Source: CBDCKR01 sp964572045
Lineage (GTDB): Bacteria > Gemmatimonadota > Gemmatimonadetes > Longimicrobiales > Gaopeijiaceae
Assembly: GCA_964572045.1 (NCBI GenBank)
Contig: CAZNEI010000049.1
Coordinates: forward strand, 1 to 14,517
Reading direction: 5' to 3'
Length of the DNA: 14,517 bases
Part shown: piece by piece, positions 1 to 6,076 of the stretch
How the letters are laid out: each line of letters begins with the position of its first letter
How positions within the stretch are numbered: position 1 is the stretch's first letter
Translations under genes and position numbers: made by a program
Notes under the pieces: generated by a model
The model's database searches: none
What the model was told of the DNA's origin: nothing
What the model saw: only the letters and a program-made list of their open reading frames with translations

Positions 1-702
1 GGTCTTGGGATCCTCGGGACGGCGGCGGCGCTTGTGGGGCCGGGCGGGAAGGTGGACCTGTCGCGTGCCCAGGAGGCTGTCCAGCACCGATTCGCCGTCT
101 ACGACAAGGCGGGCGAGGAGCACTACAACCTCATTTCGGCCCTCCACAAGGCCGTGCGGGGGGGAGATCCCGACGCCGCCCTCTACTGGCTCGCCCGCAT
201 CGTCGAGGGAGGGGGGGACCCGCTCTTCATCGCGCGTCGCCTCGTTCGTATGGCCAGCGAGGACATCGGGCTGGCTGACCCCTCGGCACTCGGAGTGACC
301 GTCGCAGCCAGGGACGCCTTTCACTTCCTTGGCCCGCCGGAGGGGGAGCTGGCGTTGGCGCAGGCCACGGTCCATTTGGCTTGCGCCCCAAAGTCGAACC
401 GCACCTACACGGCTTGGAACGCGGCCCGGGAGTGCGCCCGGCGAACGCCCGCCGCGCCCGTGCCACTCCACATACGAAATGCTCCCACCGAACTGTTGAA
501 GGAACTGGGGTACGGCGAGGGGTACCGGTACGACCCTGATGAGCCGGGCGGGATAGCCCCGCAGCGGTACCTCCCCGACGAGGTGGCGGGCCAGACCTTC
601 TACCGTCCGGGATCGGCGGGGTCGGAGCGGAGTATCAAAGGGCGGCTCGAGCGTTGGAGGGCCCAAAAGGACGAGGCTCGCCGAAGAGGATCGGATGGCT
701 AG
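1..702 (+). CDS. rarA: Replication-associated recombination protein A (RarA/MgsA), C-terminal part, 5' end outside window
   Basis: The reading frame is open from base 1 and stops at TAG 700-702, so about 233 C-terminal residues of a protein usually near 430-450 residues are present. The AAA+ Walker motifs lie outside the window. What remains is the lid/association region (HYNLISALHKAVRGGDPDAA, then YWLARIVEGGGDPLFIARRL and EDIGLADP) followed by the MgsA C-terminal tetramerisation domain (PEGELALAQA, APKSN, then a GY-rich segment ending in YLPDE and FYRP). These blocks are diagnostic of RarA. The family is an ATPase related to clamp loaders that acts at stalled replication forks together with SSB and RecA. 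The GTG at 34 is internal to the domain and is not a start. The tail after FYRPG is short and basic, as usual. Identity is confident; function is from family knowledge. Confidence 0.95.
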   Translation, partial: GLGILGTAAALVGPGGKVDLSRAQEAVQHRFAVYDKAGEEHYNLISALHKAVRGGDPDAALYWLARIVEGGGDPLFIARRLVRMASEDIGLADPSALGVTVAARDAFHFLGPPEGELALAQATVHLACAPKSNRTYTAWNAARECARRTPAAPVPLHIRNAPTELLKELGYGEGYRYDPDEPGGIAPQRYLPDEVAGQTFYRPGSAGSERSIKGRLERWRAQKDEARRRGSDG

Positions 703-707
703 CGTGG

Positions 708-721
708 CGCCCATATGGGCG
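708..721. repeat. 14-bp perfect palindrome after rarA
   Basis: CGCCCATATGGGCG lies 5 bases after the rarA stop. It could be a 5-bp hairpin with an ATAT loop or a dyad operator. A second small inverted repeat (GTGC/GCAC, around 731-742) follows. There is no U-tract, so it is not a convincing intrinsic terminator. The whole 703-795 gap holds no gene, only this dyad and the hflX leader. Confidence 0.5.
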
Positions 722-770
722 GGCACCGCCAGTGCCGAGGCACGATTCGATCATCCAGGTGAGGGCCTCT

Positions 771-783
771 AGGAGTCACCATT
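771..783 (+). promoter_or_regulatory. Strong Shine-Dalgarno placed before an in-frame ATT upstream of hflX
   Basis: AGGAG at 771-775 is followed after 5 bases by ATT (781-783), which is in frame with hflX and 15 bases upstream of its first ATG (796). The ATG itself has a pyrimidine-rich stretch (TTTCCTCCC) in front of it and no ribosome-binding site at normal spacing; AGGAG is 20 bases away. Either hflX starts at the rare codon ATT, adding five residues (I/M-S-S-Q-W), or the SD is coincidental. Confidence 0.4.
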
Positions 784-795
784 TCCTCCCAGTGG

Positions 796-2100
796 ATGGA
801 CAGCCACAGCCACGTACCCGCTGATCGGACGGTCCTGGTAGGAGCCCCCCGCAAGACCCTCCACAAGCGGATTGCCCGACAGAACCTGGACGAGCTGGCC
901 CGGCTCGCCGACACGGCGGGCGGCGAGGTCACCGATGTGGTGTGGCAGTGGATCGACCAGCCCCATCCCCGCTTCTATATCGGGCGAGGCAAGGTCGACG
1001 AACTGCGCGAGCGCGTCCGGATCGAAAAGGCGGACCTCGTCATCTTTGATGACGAGCTGACGCCTGTCCAAGGCAAGGCGATCGAAGACCGCGTCGGTGT
1101 CCGCGTCATGGACCGCTCGGAGCTCATTCTCGACATCTTCGCGACCCGGGCTCGCACGAGCGAGGCGAAGATGCAGGTCGAGCTGGCTCAGCTCCAGTAC
1201 CTACTTCCACGGCTCAAGCGGATGTGGACTCACCTCTCCAGGATTCGGGGTGGGCTGGGGCTCCGCGGGCCAGGTGAGACTCAGCTCGAGTCGGACCGTC
1301 GGCTCATAGGTCGGCGGATCGCCGACCTGCGCAAGAAGCTGGAGGGGGTGGCACGCGCTCGGGAGATCCAGCGGCGTTCCAGATGCGGGAGCTATCGAGT
1401 GGCTCTGGTGGGCTATACGAACGCGGGGAAGTCGTCGCTTCTCCGGGCCCTTTCCGGTGCAGAGCTGTTCGTCGAGGACCGTCTCTTTGCCACGCTGGAC
1501 CCCGTGACCCACACCGTACCGCTCGGATCTGGCTTCGAGGTGTTGGCGACCGACACAGTGGGGTTCATCCGAAAGCTGCCTCACCACCTCGTCGCCTCAT
1601 TTCGCTCGACCCTGGAGGAGGCTCGGGAAGCGAACCTGCTGCTTCACGTCATCGACGCGTCGCGCGCGGACTGGGAGGAGCAGCGCCGGGTGGTCGAGGA
1701 CGTGCTTCACACCCTCGACCTGACCGGATGTCCGCAGGTGCTGGTGTTCAACAAGATCGACCGCCTGACTCACGCCGAGGAGGAGGGGCTGCGGCGGCGG
1801 ATTCGGGCTCTGGAGCTGATCCCGGCCGTCTTCCTGTCCGCGTTGGAGACGAGCACTCTGGATCGGCTCAAGTCGGTCCTGAAGGCTCGCATCCGCAGTG
1901 GACGGAAGCGTCTTTGGGTAAGGCTGCCGGCCCACGACGGCGAGACACTGGCCTTTCTGCACCGGGAAGGAGAGGTGCTCGCGCAGTGGCAGGACGGAAC
2001 GAGCCTCGAGGTGGAGGTCCGAGCGGCTCCGGCCCTGTGGGGCCGGCTGCGCGAGGCCAGCGGCGTGGAGCTGGTCCGGACGAACGACCGCGGCGGGTGA
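796..2100 (+). CDS. hflX: Ribosome-associated GTPase HflX
   Basis: The 434-residue product is a TRAFAC-class GTPase. Family members bind the 50S subunit, split stalled or hibernating 70S ribosomes under stress, and hydrolyse GTP. The N-terminal HflX domain covers roughly residues 1-190 and includes the family signatures FYIGRGKVDEL and the RGPGETQLE-type motif preceding the long helix. The G domain shows G1 GYTNAGKSS (206-214), G3 DTVGF (253-257), G4 NKID (319-322) and G5 SAL (348-350), all intact. The length is typical. The start is taken as ATG 796; an ATT at 781 with a better SD is an alternative. The stop overlaps the next gene's GTG. There is no hfq or miaA beside it, unlike in enterobacteria, so regulation is probably through the local operon. 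Confidence 0.96.
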   Translation: MDSHSHVPADRTVLVGAPRKTLHKRIARQNLDELARLADTAGGEVTDVVWQWIDQPHPRFYIGRGKVDELRERVRIEKADLVIFDDELTPVQGKAIEDRVGVRVMDRSELILDIFATRARTSEAKMQVELAQLQYLLPRLKRMWTHLSRIRGGLGLRGPGETQLESDRRLIGRRIADLRKKLEGVARAREIQRRSRCGSYRVALVGYTNAGKSSLLRALSGAELFVEDRLFATLDPVTHTVPLGSGFEVLATDTVGFIRKLPHHLVASFRSTLEEAREANLLLHVIDASRADWEEQRRVVEDVLHTLDLTGCPQVLVFNKIDRLTHAEEEGLRRRIRALELIPAVFLSALETSTLDRLKSVLKARIRSGRKRLWVRLPAHDGETLAFLHREGEVLAQWQDGTSLEVEVRAAPALWGRLREASGVELVRTNDRGG

Positions 2101-2966
2101 GCGAGCGCCTCGTGATTGTGGGTCCGGGCCGTCTCGGGCTCTCGCTCGGCTACGCACTCTGGCAGACCGACTCCCTGGAGAGCCTCGAGTACCGAGGACG
2201 CCGTCCCGAACCCCCCTCGCATCCACTCTTCACGCAAGGGGTGGCGCGCTATACGTTCGGCCTCGAGCGACCCCGTCCCGGGACGACTGCCGTCTTCCTC
2301 GCCGTTCCGGACGATACGGTTCCCGGACTCGCGCAGACACTGGCTGCGCAGGGGGAGGCGCCCGGGGGCTGCTCGGCGTTTCACCTGTCCGGGGCGCTGA
2401 GCACCGACTCTCTGGGCCCGCTGCACGCCGTGGGGTACAGGGTGGGCTCGTTTTGCCCGATGCAGACGATCGTACACCCCGTGACAGGCGCCGACCGGTT
2501 GCCGGGCTCCACCGTCGCGATCGCAGGCGAGCAGCAGGCCCTGCTCGTCGCGCATCGGCTGCTCCATGCCCTCGGCTGCACTCCGCTGTTGGTCCCTGCC
2601 CGGTGGCGCCCGACTCAGCACGCGGCGGCCGTGCTGGGATCGAATTACCTTGCGGTGGTCCTGGCTTCGGCCTATCGCCAGCTCGGTGCTGCGGGCGTGT
2701 CCGGGGAGGAGGCCATGAACGCACTACTCGCTCTTGCGCGGGGTACGATCGACAACATCGAGGAGATGGGGCTGGGGCGGGCCCTGGCCGGTCCGATCAC
2801 GCGAGGGGAGGTGGAGACTCTGAGCCTGCACCTGCGGAGTCTCGATCCTCGAGCGAGGGAGATCTACAAGGTCCTGGGTCGAGAGTTGATCGGCCTCTTA
2901 GGGCCCGAGGAAGTGGATGATGATGCGATGCACTGGGTGAGGAAGCTATTCGAGGTCGATCCATGA
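2097..2966 (+). CDS. Rossmann-like and DUF2520 domain-containing protein (putative NAD(P)-dependent oxidoreductase)
   Basis: The product is 289 residues from GTG 2097, whose GTGA overlaps the hflX stop. The frame is open further upstream, but that stretch lies inside hflX and is a shadow. The N-terminus RLVIVGPGRLGLSL contains a dinucleotide-binding GxGxxG-type loop (GPGRLG, 9-14). A second block (FCPMQTIVHP, H127) and the C-terminal helical DUF2520 domain (SNYLAVVLASAYRQLGAAGV, then RGTIDNI and GPITRG at 232-237) follow the family order. Relatives resemble pyrroline-5-carboxylate reductases and F420-dependent NADP reductases in fold, but the substrate is unknown. Its stop overlaps pdxJ by four bases (ATGA), so the two are likely translationally coupled. 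A metabolic role near cofactor synthesis is only a guess. Confidence 0.88.
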   Translation: MSERLVIVGPGRLGLSLGYALWQTDSLESLEYRGRRPEPPSHPLFTQGVARYTFGLERPRPGTTAVFLAVPDDTVPGLAQTLAAQGEAPGGCSAFHLSGALSTDSLGPLHAVGYRVGSFCPMQTIVHPVTGADRLPGSTVAIAGEQQALLVAHRLLHALGCTPLLVPARWRPTQHAAAVLGSNYLAVVLASAYRQLGAAGVSGEEAMNALLALARGTIDNIEEMGLGRALAGPITRGEVETLSLHLRSLDPRAREIYKVLGRELIGLLGPEEVDDDAMHWVRKLFEVDP

Positions 2967-3706
2967 GATTCTATGTCAACATCGATCATGTCGCCACGGT
3001 CCGCCAAGCCCGGCGAACCGACGAACCCGACCCCGTTCGCGCGGCCGTGCTGGCGGAACTCGGGGGGGCCCACGGGATCACCGTGCATCTGCGCGAGGAT
3101 CGCCGCCATGTGAACGAGCGAGACGTGCGTCTGCTCATGGAGACCGTGCGCACCGGGGTCAACCTTGAACTCGCCACAGCTGCCGATGTCCTCGACATCG
3201 CGTGCGCGCTCCGCCCCATGCAGGCGACTCTGGTCCCGGAGAAGCGTCAGGAAGTCACGACGGAAGGGGGACTGGCGTTGGGGAACGAAGGGGTCCGCTC
3301 GTCGACGAAGGCGGCGTTAGAGCGGCTGACCGGAGCGGGGATCCGCACCTCGCTCTTCGTCGATCCGGACGAGGATACCGTCCGGGCTTCGTCCGACCTG
3401 GGCGTGGACGCGATCGAGCTGCACACGGGCGAGTATGCCAACAGCTGGAGGGAACCGGAGGGCCAGGCGCAGCTCGCCCGGCTCGCCGAGGCCGCCGTTC
3501 TCGCAGAGGACCTCGGCTTGGCGGTGCATGCGGGCCATGGTCTCACCTACGAGAACGTGACACCCGTGGCCTCGCTCGCGCCGGTGGAAGAACTGAACAT
3601 CGGACACTCGATCGTGTCCCGTGCTGTCCTGGTCGGCCTAGAGCGCGCAGTGCATGACATGGGCATGCTGATCCGATCGGCCAGAGAGGGAGTTGCCGGC
3701 CGTTGA
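2963..3706 (+). CDS. pdxJ: Pyridoxine 5'-phosphate synthase
   Basis: The 247-residue TIM-barrel enzyme condenses 1-deoxy-D-xylulose 5-phosphate with 3-amino-2-oxopropyl phosphate to give pyridoxine 5'-phosphate, the last ring-closing step of the DXP-dependent vitamin B6 pathway. The signatures are all in order: VNIDHVAT (NIDH 6-9), ITVHLREDRRH (42-49), VPEKRQEVTTEGG (91-103), ELHTG (152-156), HAGHGL (189-194) and LNIGH (211-215). The catalytic Glu of the EKRQE motif and the flanking His residues are present. The start is ATG 2963, four-base overlap with the DUF2520 gene. The common neighbour acpS is absent here. The DXP substrate is shared with the MEP pathway, which contains ispE two genes downstream. 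Confidence 0.97.
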   Translation: MRFYVNIDHVATVRQARRTDEPDPVRAAVLAELGGAHGITVHLREDRRHVNERDVRLLMETVRTGVNLELATAADVLDIACALRPMQATLVPEKRQEVTTEGGLALGNEGVRSSTKAALERLTGAGIRTSLFVDPDEDTVRASSDLGVDAIELHTGEYANSWREPEGQAQLARLAEAAVLAEDLGLAVHAGHGLTYENVTPVASLAPVEELNIGHSIVSRAVLVGLERAVHDMGMLIRSAREGVAGR

Positions 3707-4794
3707 GGCCGAATTGGAAGACCCTCGCCGGGATCGGCGTCAGCACGTTCTTCATCTGGTGGGTCCTGCGGGGCGAGGACCCGGGGGAGATCGTGCGGCA
3801 GGTCTCCCTGGCCAACCCCTGGTATTTCGCGGCCTCCGTCGTGGTGGGCACGACCGGCTACTTCGTCCGCGCGCTCCGATGGCACGTGTTGCTCCAACCC
3901 GTGGCTCCCCGGACGAGGTTCCGGTCCCGCTTCGAGGCCATCTTCATCGGCTTCGCGGTGAACAACGTCTTTCCGGCGCGCCTCGGTGAGCTGGCGCGCC
4001 CGCTCGCGCTCAACCGGGTCGAGCCGGTGACGGTGTCGGGGGCGCTTGGCAGCCTCGTCGTGGAGCGGTTCCTCGACTCGATCGTGCTCGTCACCTTCTT
4101 CTTCGCGCCGATGCTCCTCCCGTCCTTTCCGGGGGCGGCGGCACTCCTCGGTGGGGCGGTGGGCGCCGTCCTGAAGACCACGATCGGGATGTTGGCCGCC
4201 TTCCTCGCGGGACTGGTCGCGCTCCTCGTCTTTCCCGGCCTCCTGCTTCGGCTAGCCCGGAGTGCGAGCCGCCGCCTCCTGCCCGGCCGCCGGGGGCCGA
4301 GAGCGGTGGGCGCGCTTGAGTCCTTCCTCGATGCCCTCCGGGTCTTGCGCGACCCAAGGTTGTTGACGTCGGCAGTCGGGTGGAGTTTCGGCTTTTGGCT
4401 CTGGCACGGGTGGTCGTTCTGGCTCGGCATGAAGGCGTTCGGGATTGAACTGGGCCTGGACGCGGCCCTCTTTACGGCGGCGGTTGTCGGGTTTGCGGTG
4501 GCCATCCCGTCGGCTCCTGGCTTCTTCGGCACTTTCCAGCTGGGAGCCGACGTGGCGCTGAACGGTGTGTATGGGGCGTCAGCGTCGTCGACGCTCGCCT
4601 TTGCCTTCGGATATCATCTCGGGGGATTCGTTCCCGTTACCCTGCTGGGCCTCTACTACGCCTCGCGGATGGGCTTCTCGGTTGTCGAGCTGCGCGGCAG
4701 AGGGGCCGCGCCTCCGCCGCCGGCCGGATCCGGGGCGCACCCGCCGGCAGGCGGGAAGTCGGGTCGCGATTTCGAGGTCCCTCATCGTGGCTGA
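3703..4794 (+). CDS. Flippase-like / lysylphosphatidylglycerol synthase TM-type integral membrane protein (UPF0104 family)
   Basis: The 363-residue protein starts at TTG 3703, which overlaps the pdxJ stop as TTGA; no closer ATG or GTG fits. Several hydrophobic segments are visible, for example residues 7-22, 40-56, 113-140, 145-185, 222-245, 254-275 and 300-322. The family signature NNVFPARLGELAR (87-99) is clear, as are LVVERFLDS (118-126) and IPSAPGFFGTFQ (268-279). The family comprises inner-membrane proteins related to the flippase part of MprF and to AglD; the transported lipid is unknown here. The tail 331-363 is Pro/Gly-rich and overlaps the ispE start. It has no catalytic LPG-synthase domain. 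Position between pdxJ and ispE suggests coupling of expression rather than a shared pathway. A polyprenyl-linked or phospholipid substrate is speculation. Confidence 0.88.
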   Translation: MRPNWKTLAGIGVSTFFIWWVLRGEDPGEIVRQVSLANPWYFAASVVVGTTGYFVRALRWHVLLQPVAPRTRFRSRFEAIFIGFAVNNVFPARLGELARPLALNRVEPVTVSGALGSLVVERFLDSIVLVTFFFAPMLLPSFPGAAALLGGAVGAVLKTTIGMLAAFLAGLVALLVFPGLLLRLARSASRRLLPGRRGPRAVGALESFLDALRVLRDPRLLTSAVGWSFGFWLWHGWSFWLGMKAFGIELGLDAALFTAAVVGFAVAIPSAPGFFGTFQLGADVALNGVYGASASSTLAFAFGYHLGGFVPVTLLGLYYASRMGFSVVELRGRGAAPPPPAGSGAHPPAGGKSGRDFEVPHRG

Positions 4795-5698
4795 ATTCGG
4801 TGCTGTGCGTATCCGGGCTCCTGCCAAGATCAATCTCTTCCTTCGCGTGCTCGCCCGTGAGGTCACAGGCTATCACCAGATCGAGACGCTGTTCGCCGCG
4901 GTGGATCTCTGTGACGAGCTTCAGCTGGAGCGGAGGGATCGAGGCGTGTCGATCGACGTGAGGGGCGCCGACGTCGGGCCCGACGACGAGAATCTGGCAT
5001 GTCGGGCCGCCCGGCGGCTTCTTGAGGAGGTGGGCACGGGAGGAGGCGTCCACATCCGGCTCAGGAAGGTCATCCCGGCCGGAGCCGGGCTCGGCGGGGG
5101 ATCTTCGGATGGGGGCGCGACGCTACGGGGTCTGAACCTGCTGCTCGGCGGTCCACTGTCCCGGCCCAGCCTGGTGCGCCTCGCCGGCGAGCTGGGGGCC
5201 GATGTCGCCTTCTTCGCGTCGGGAGTGGGCAGGGCGCTGGCGTGGGGGCGGGGCGGGCGTCTCATGCCGCTGCCGGCAGGCGACGACCCCGCCGTCCTGC
5301 TGGCTCTGCCGTCGGTGTCGGTCTCCACCGTGGAGGCGTACCGGCGCCTGGGCCCTGTGCCCCGGGCGACTCCCTCTCTTCTCGACCCCGCCGTCTTCGA
5401 GAGCTCCGAGCGTCTCGGGGAGGTATCGGTGAACGACTTCGAGCCCTCCGTCTTTGGCCGTCATCCGGAGCTCGGGGCTTTGAGGAAACAGATGGCAACG
5501 CAGGAGGGCGCTCTCCTGGCCCGGCTCTCGGGGACGGGAGGAGCGGTCTTCGCGCTCTTCGAGGAGCCGGCCCTCGCGGAGTCCGCTCGGAGATCGGTGA
5601 CCGGGTCCTGGCCGGACGTGCGCTTCCTTGTGACGCGCCCCATGGCCGTCCAACCCGGGCCGATCCTCAGGCCCCACCGGCCCCCTACCGCGGCTTGA
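4787..5698 (+). CDS. ispE: 4-diphosphocytidyl-2-C-methyl-D-erythritol kinase
   Basis: The 303-residue GHMP kinase phosphorylates CDP-methylerythritol at the 2-hydroxyl in the MEP isoprenoid pathway. Motif 1 is APAKINLFLRV with the catalytic Lys14. The GHMP ATP loop PAGAGLGGGSSDGG spans 97-110 with Asp108, and the C-terminal SGTGGAVFALF motif replaces the usual SGSGxxVFA. The start GTG 4787 is preferred because GAGG (4774-4777) lies 9 bases upstream; GTG 4805 is the alternative. The frame continues upstream inside the previous gene, but that is a shadow. It overlaps the flippase-like gene by eight bases. The C-terminus after TRPM carries about 20 extra Pro-rich residues. It is the last gene of the coupled run; a small hairpin follows. 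Confidence 0.96.
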   Translation: MAEFGAVRIRAPAKINLFLRVLAREVTGYHQIETLFAAVDLCDELQLERRDRGVSIDVRGADVGPDDENLACRAARRLLEEVGTGGGVHIRLRKVIPAGAGLGGGSSDGGATLRGLNLLLGGPLSRPSLVRLAGELGADVAFFASGVGRALAWGRGGRLMPLPAGDDPAVLLALPSVSVSTVEAYRRLGPVPRATPSLLDPAVFESSERLGEVSVNDFEPSVFGRHPELGALRKQMATQEGALLARLSGTGGAVFALFEEPALAESARRSVTGSWPDVRFLVTRPMAVQPGPILRPHRPPTAA

Positions 5699-5714
5699 AT
5701 GCCGGGGTGCCCAC

Positions 5715-5736
5715 GGGTAGGATTGGAGGCCTACCC
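5715..5736 (+). terminator. Hairpin downstream of ispE, weak terminator candidate
   Basis: GGGTAGG (5715-5721) pairs perfectly with CCTACCC (5730-5736) around an 8-base loop, 16 bases after the ispE stop and ahead of the tRNA. There is no U-tract behind it, so termination is uncertain; it could also be a processing or stability structure. Confidence 0.35.
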
Positions 5737-5778
5737 CCCACCGCGAGCTGAATCCCGGTGGACAATTGGATTCCTGCG

Positions 5779-5849
5779 TGGCCCGTCGTCTAATGGCAGG
5801 ACACCGGTCTTTGGCACCGGCGGTGATGGTTCGAATCCATCCGGGCCAA
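5779..5849 (+). tRNA. tRNA-Gln (anticodon TTG)
   Basis: A complete cloverleaf can be drawn. The acceptor TGGCCCG (5779-5785) pairs with CGGGCCA (5842-5848), and A5849 is the discriminator. The D stem is GTCT/GGAC (5788-5791 with 5799-5802, one wobble). The anticodon stem CCGGT/ACCGG (5804-5808 with 5816-5820) holds the loop CTTTGGC with anticodon TTG at 5811-5813. The T stem GATGG/CCATC flanks TTCGAAT (5830-5836). CCA is not encoded. The U1-A72 first pair is common to bacterial tRNA-Gln. A tRNA-Gln between ispE and prs is a recurrent bacterial arrangement. Confidence 0.95.
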
Positions 5850-6076
5850 TGCTCAGTACCTTCCGGGTCTCGGATCGGGCCGCGGCGATGGCGGCGACGT
5901 TCCTCGGCCCGGGGGCCGTTCTTGGGTTCGTCACGGAGTCCTCAGTCCACCACCCGAGAATCATGGCAGCGCATTCGTGTTCGAGCTCCCTTCACCCTCC
6001 GGGAGGGTCGGCGGCGAGAGGCATGCGGGCTTTGCGGCGGCAGAGCCGCCGCGCTCGGGAGGGCCTGGCGCCCGCC
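5850..6076. other. Non-coding stretch with two GC-rich hairpins between tRNA-Gln and the exported protein gene
   Basis: I see no convincing gene here, although the frame of the next gene happens to be open throughout. Two inverted repeats stand out: ACCCTC/GAGGGT (5994-5999 with 6003-6008), and a perfect 7-bp stem GCGGCGG/CCGCCGC (6034-6040 with 6046-6052) with a CAGAG loop. They lie in the leader of the gene starting at 6077, or would be partly coding if that gene starts at ATG 6023. They may be REP-like elements or leader structures. No clear promoter was identified. Confidence 0.45.

Noticed and set aside
1383..2096. Upstream extension of the DUF2520 frame inside hflX
   Set aside because: The translated stretch is Arg/Gly-rich shadow of the HflX G domain; GTG 2097 immediately precedes the Rossmann motif.
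4565..4786. Upstream extension of ispE
   Set aside because: It overlaps the conserved membrane part of the previous gene, while IspE proteins begin only a few residues before PAKINL.
5699..6076. Upstream extension of the exported protein frame through the tRNA gene
   Set aside because: The frame crosses a complete tRNA-Gln cloverleaf and would bury the signal segment about 126 residues inside.
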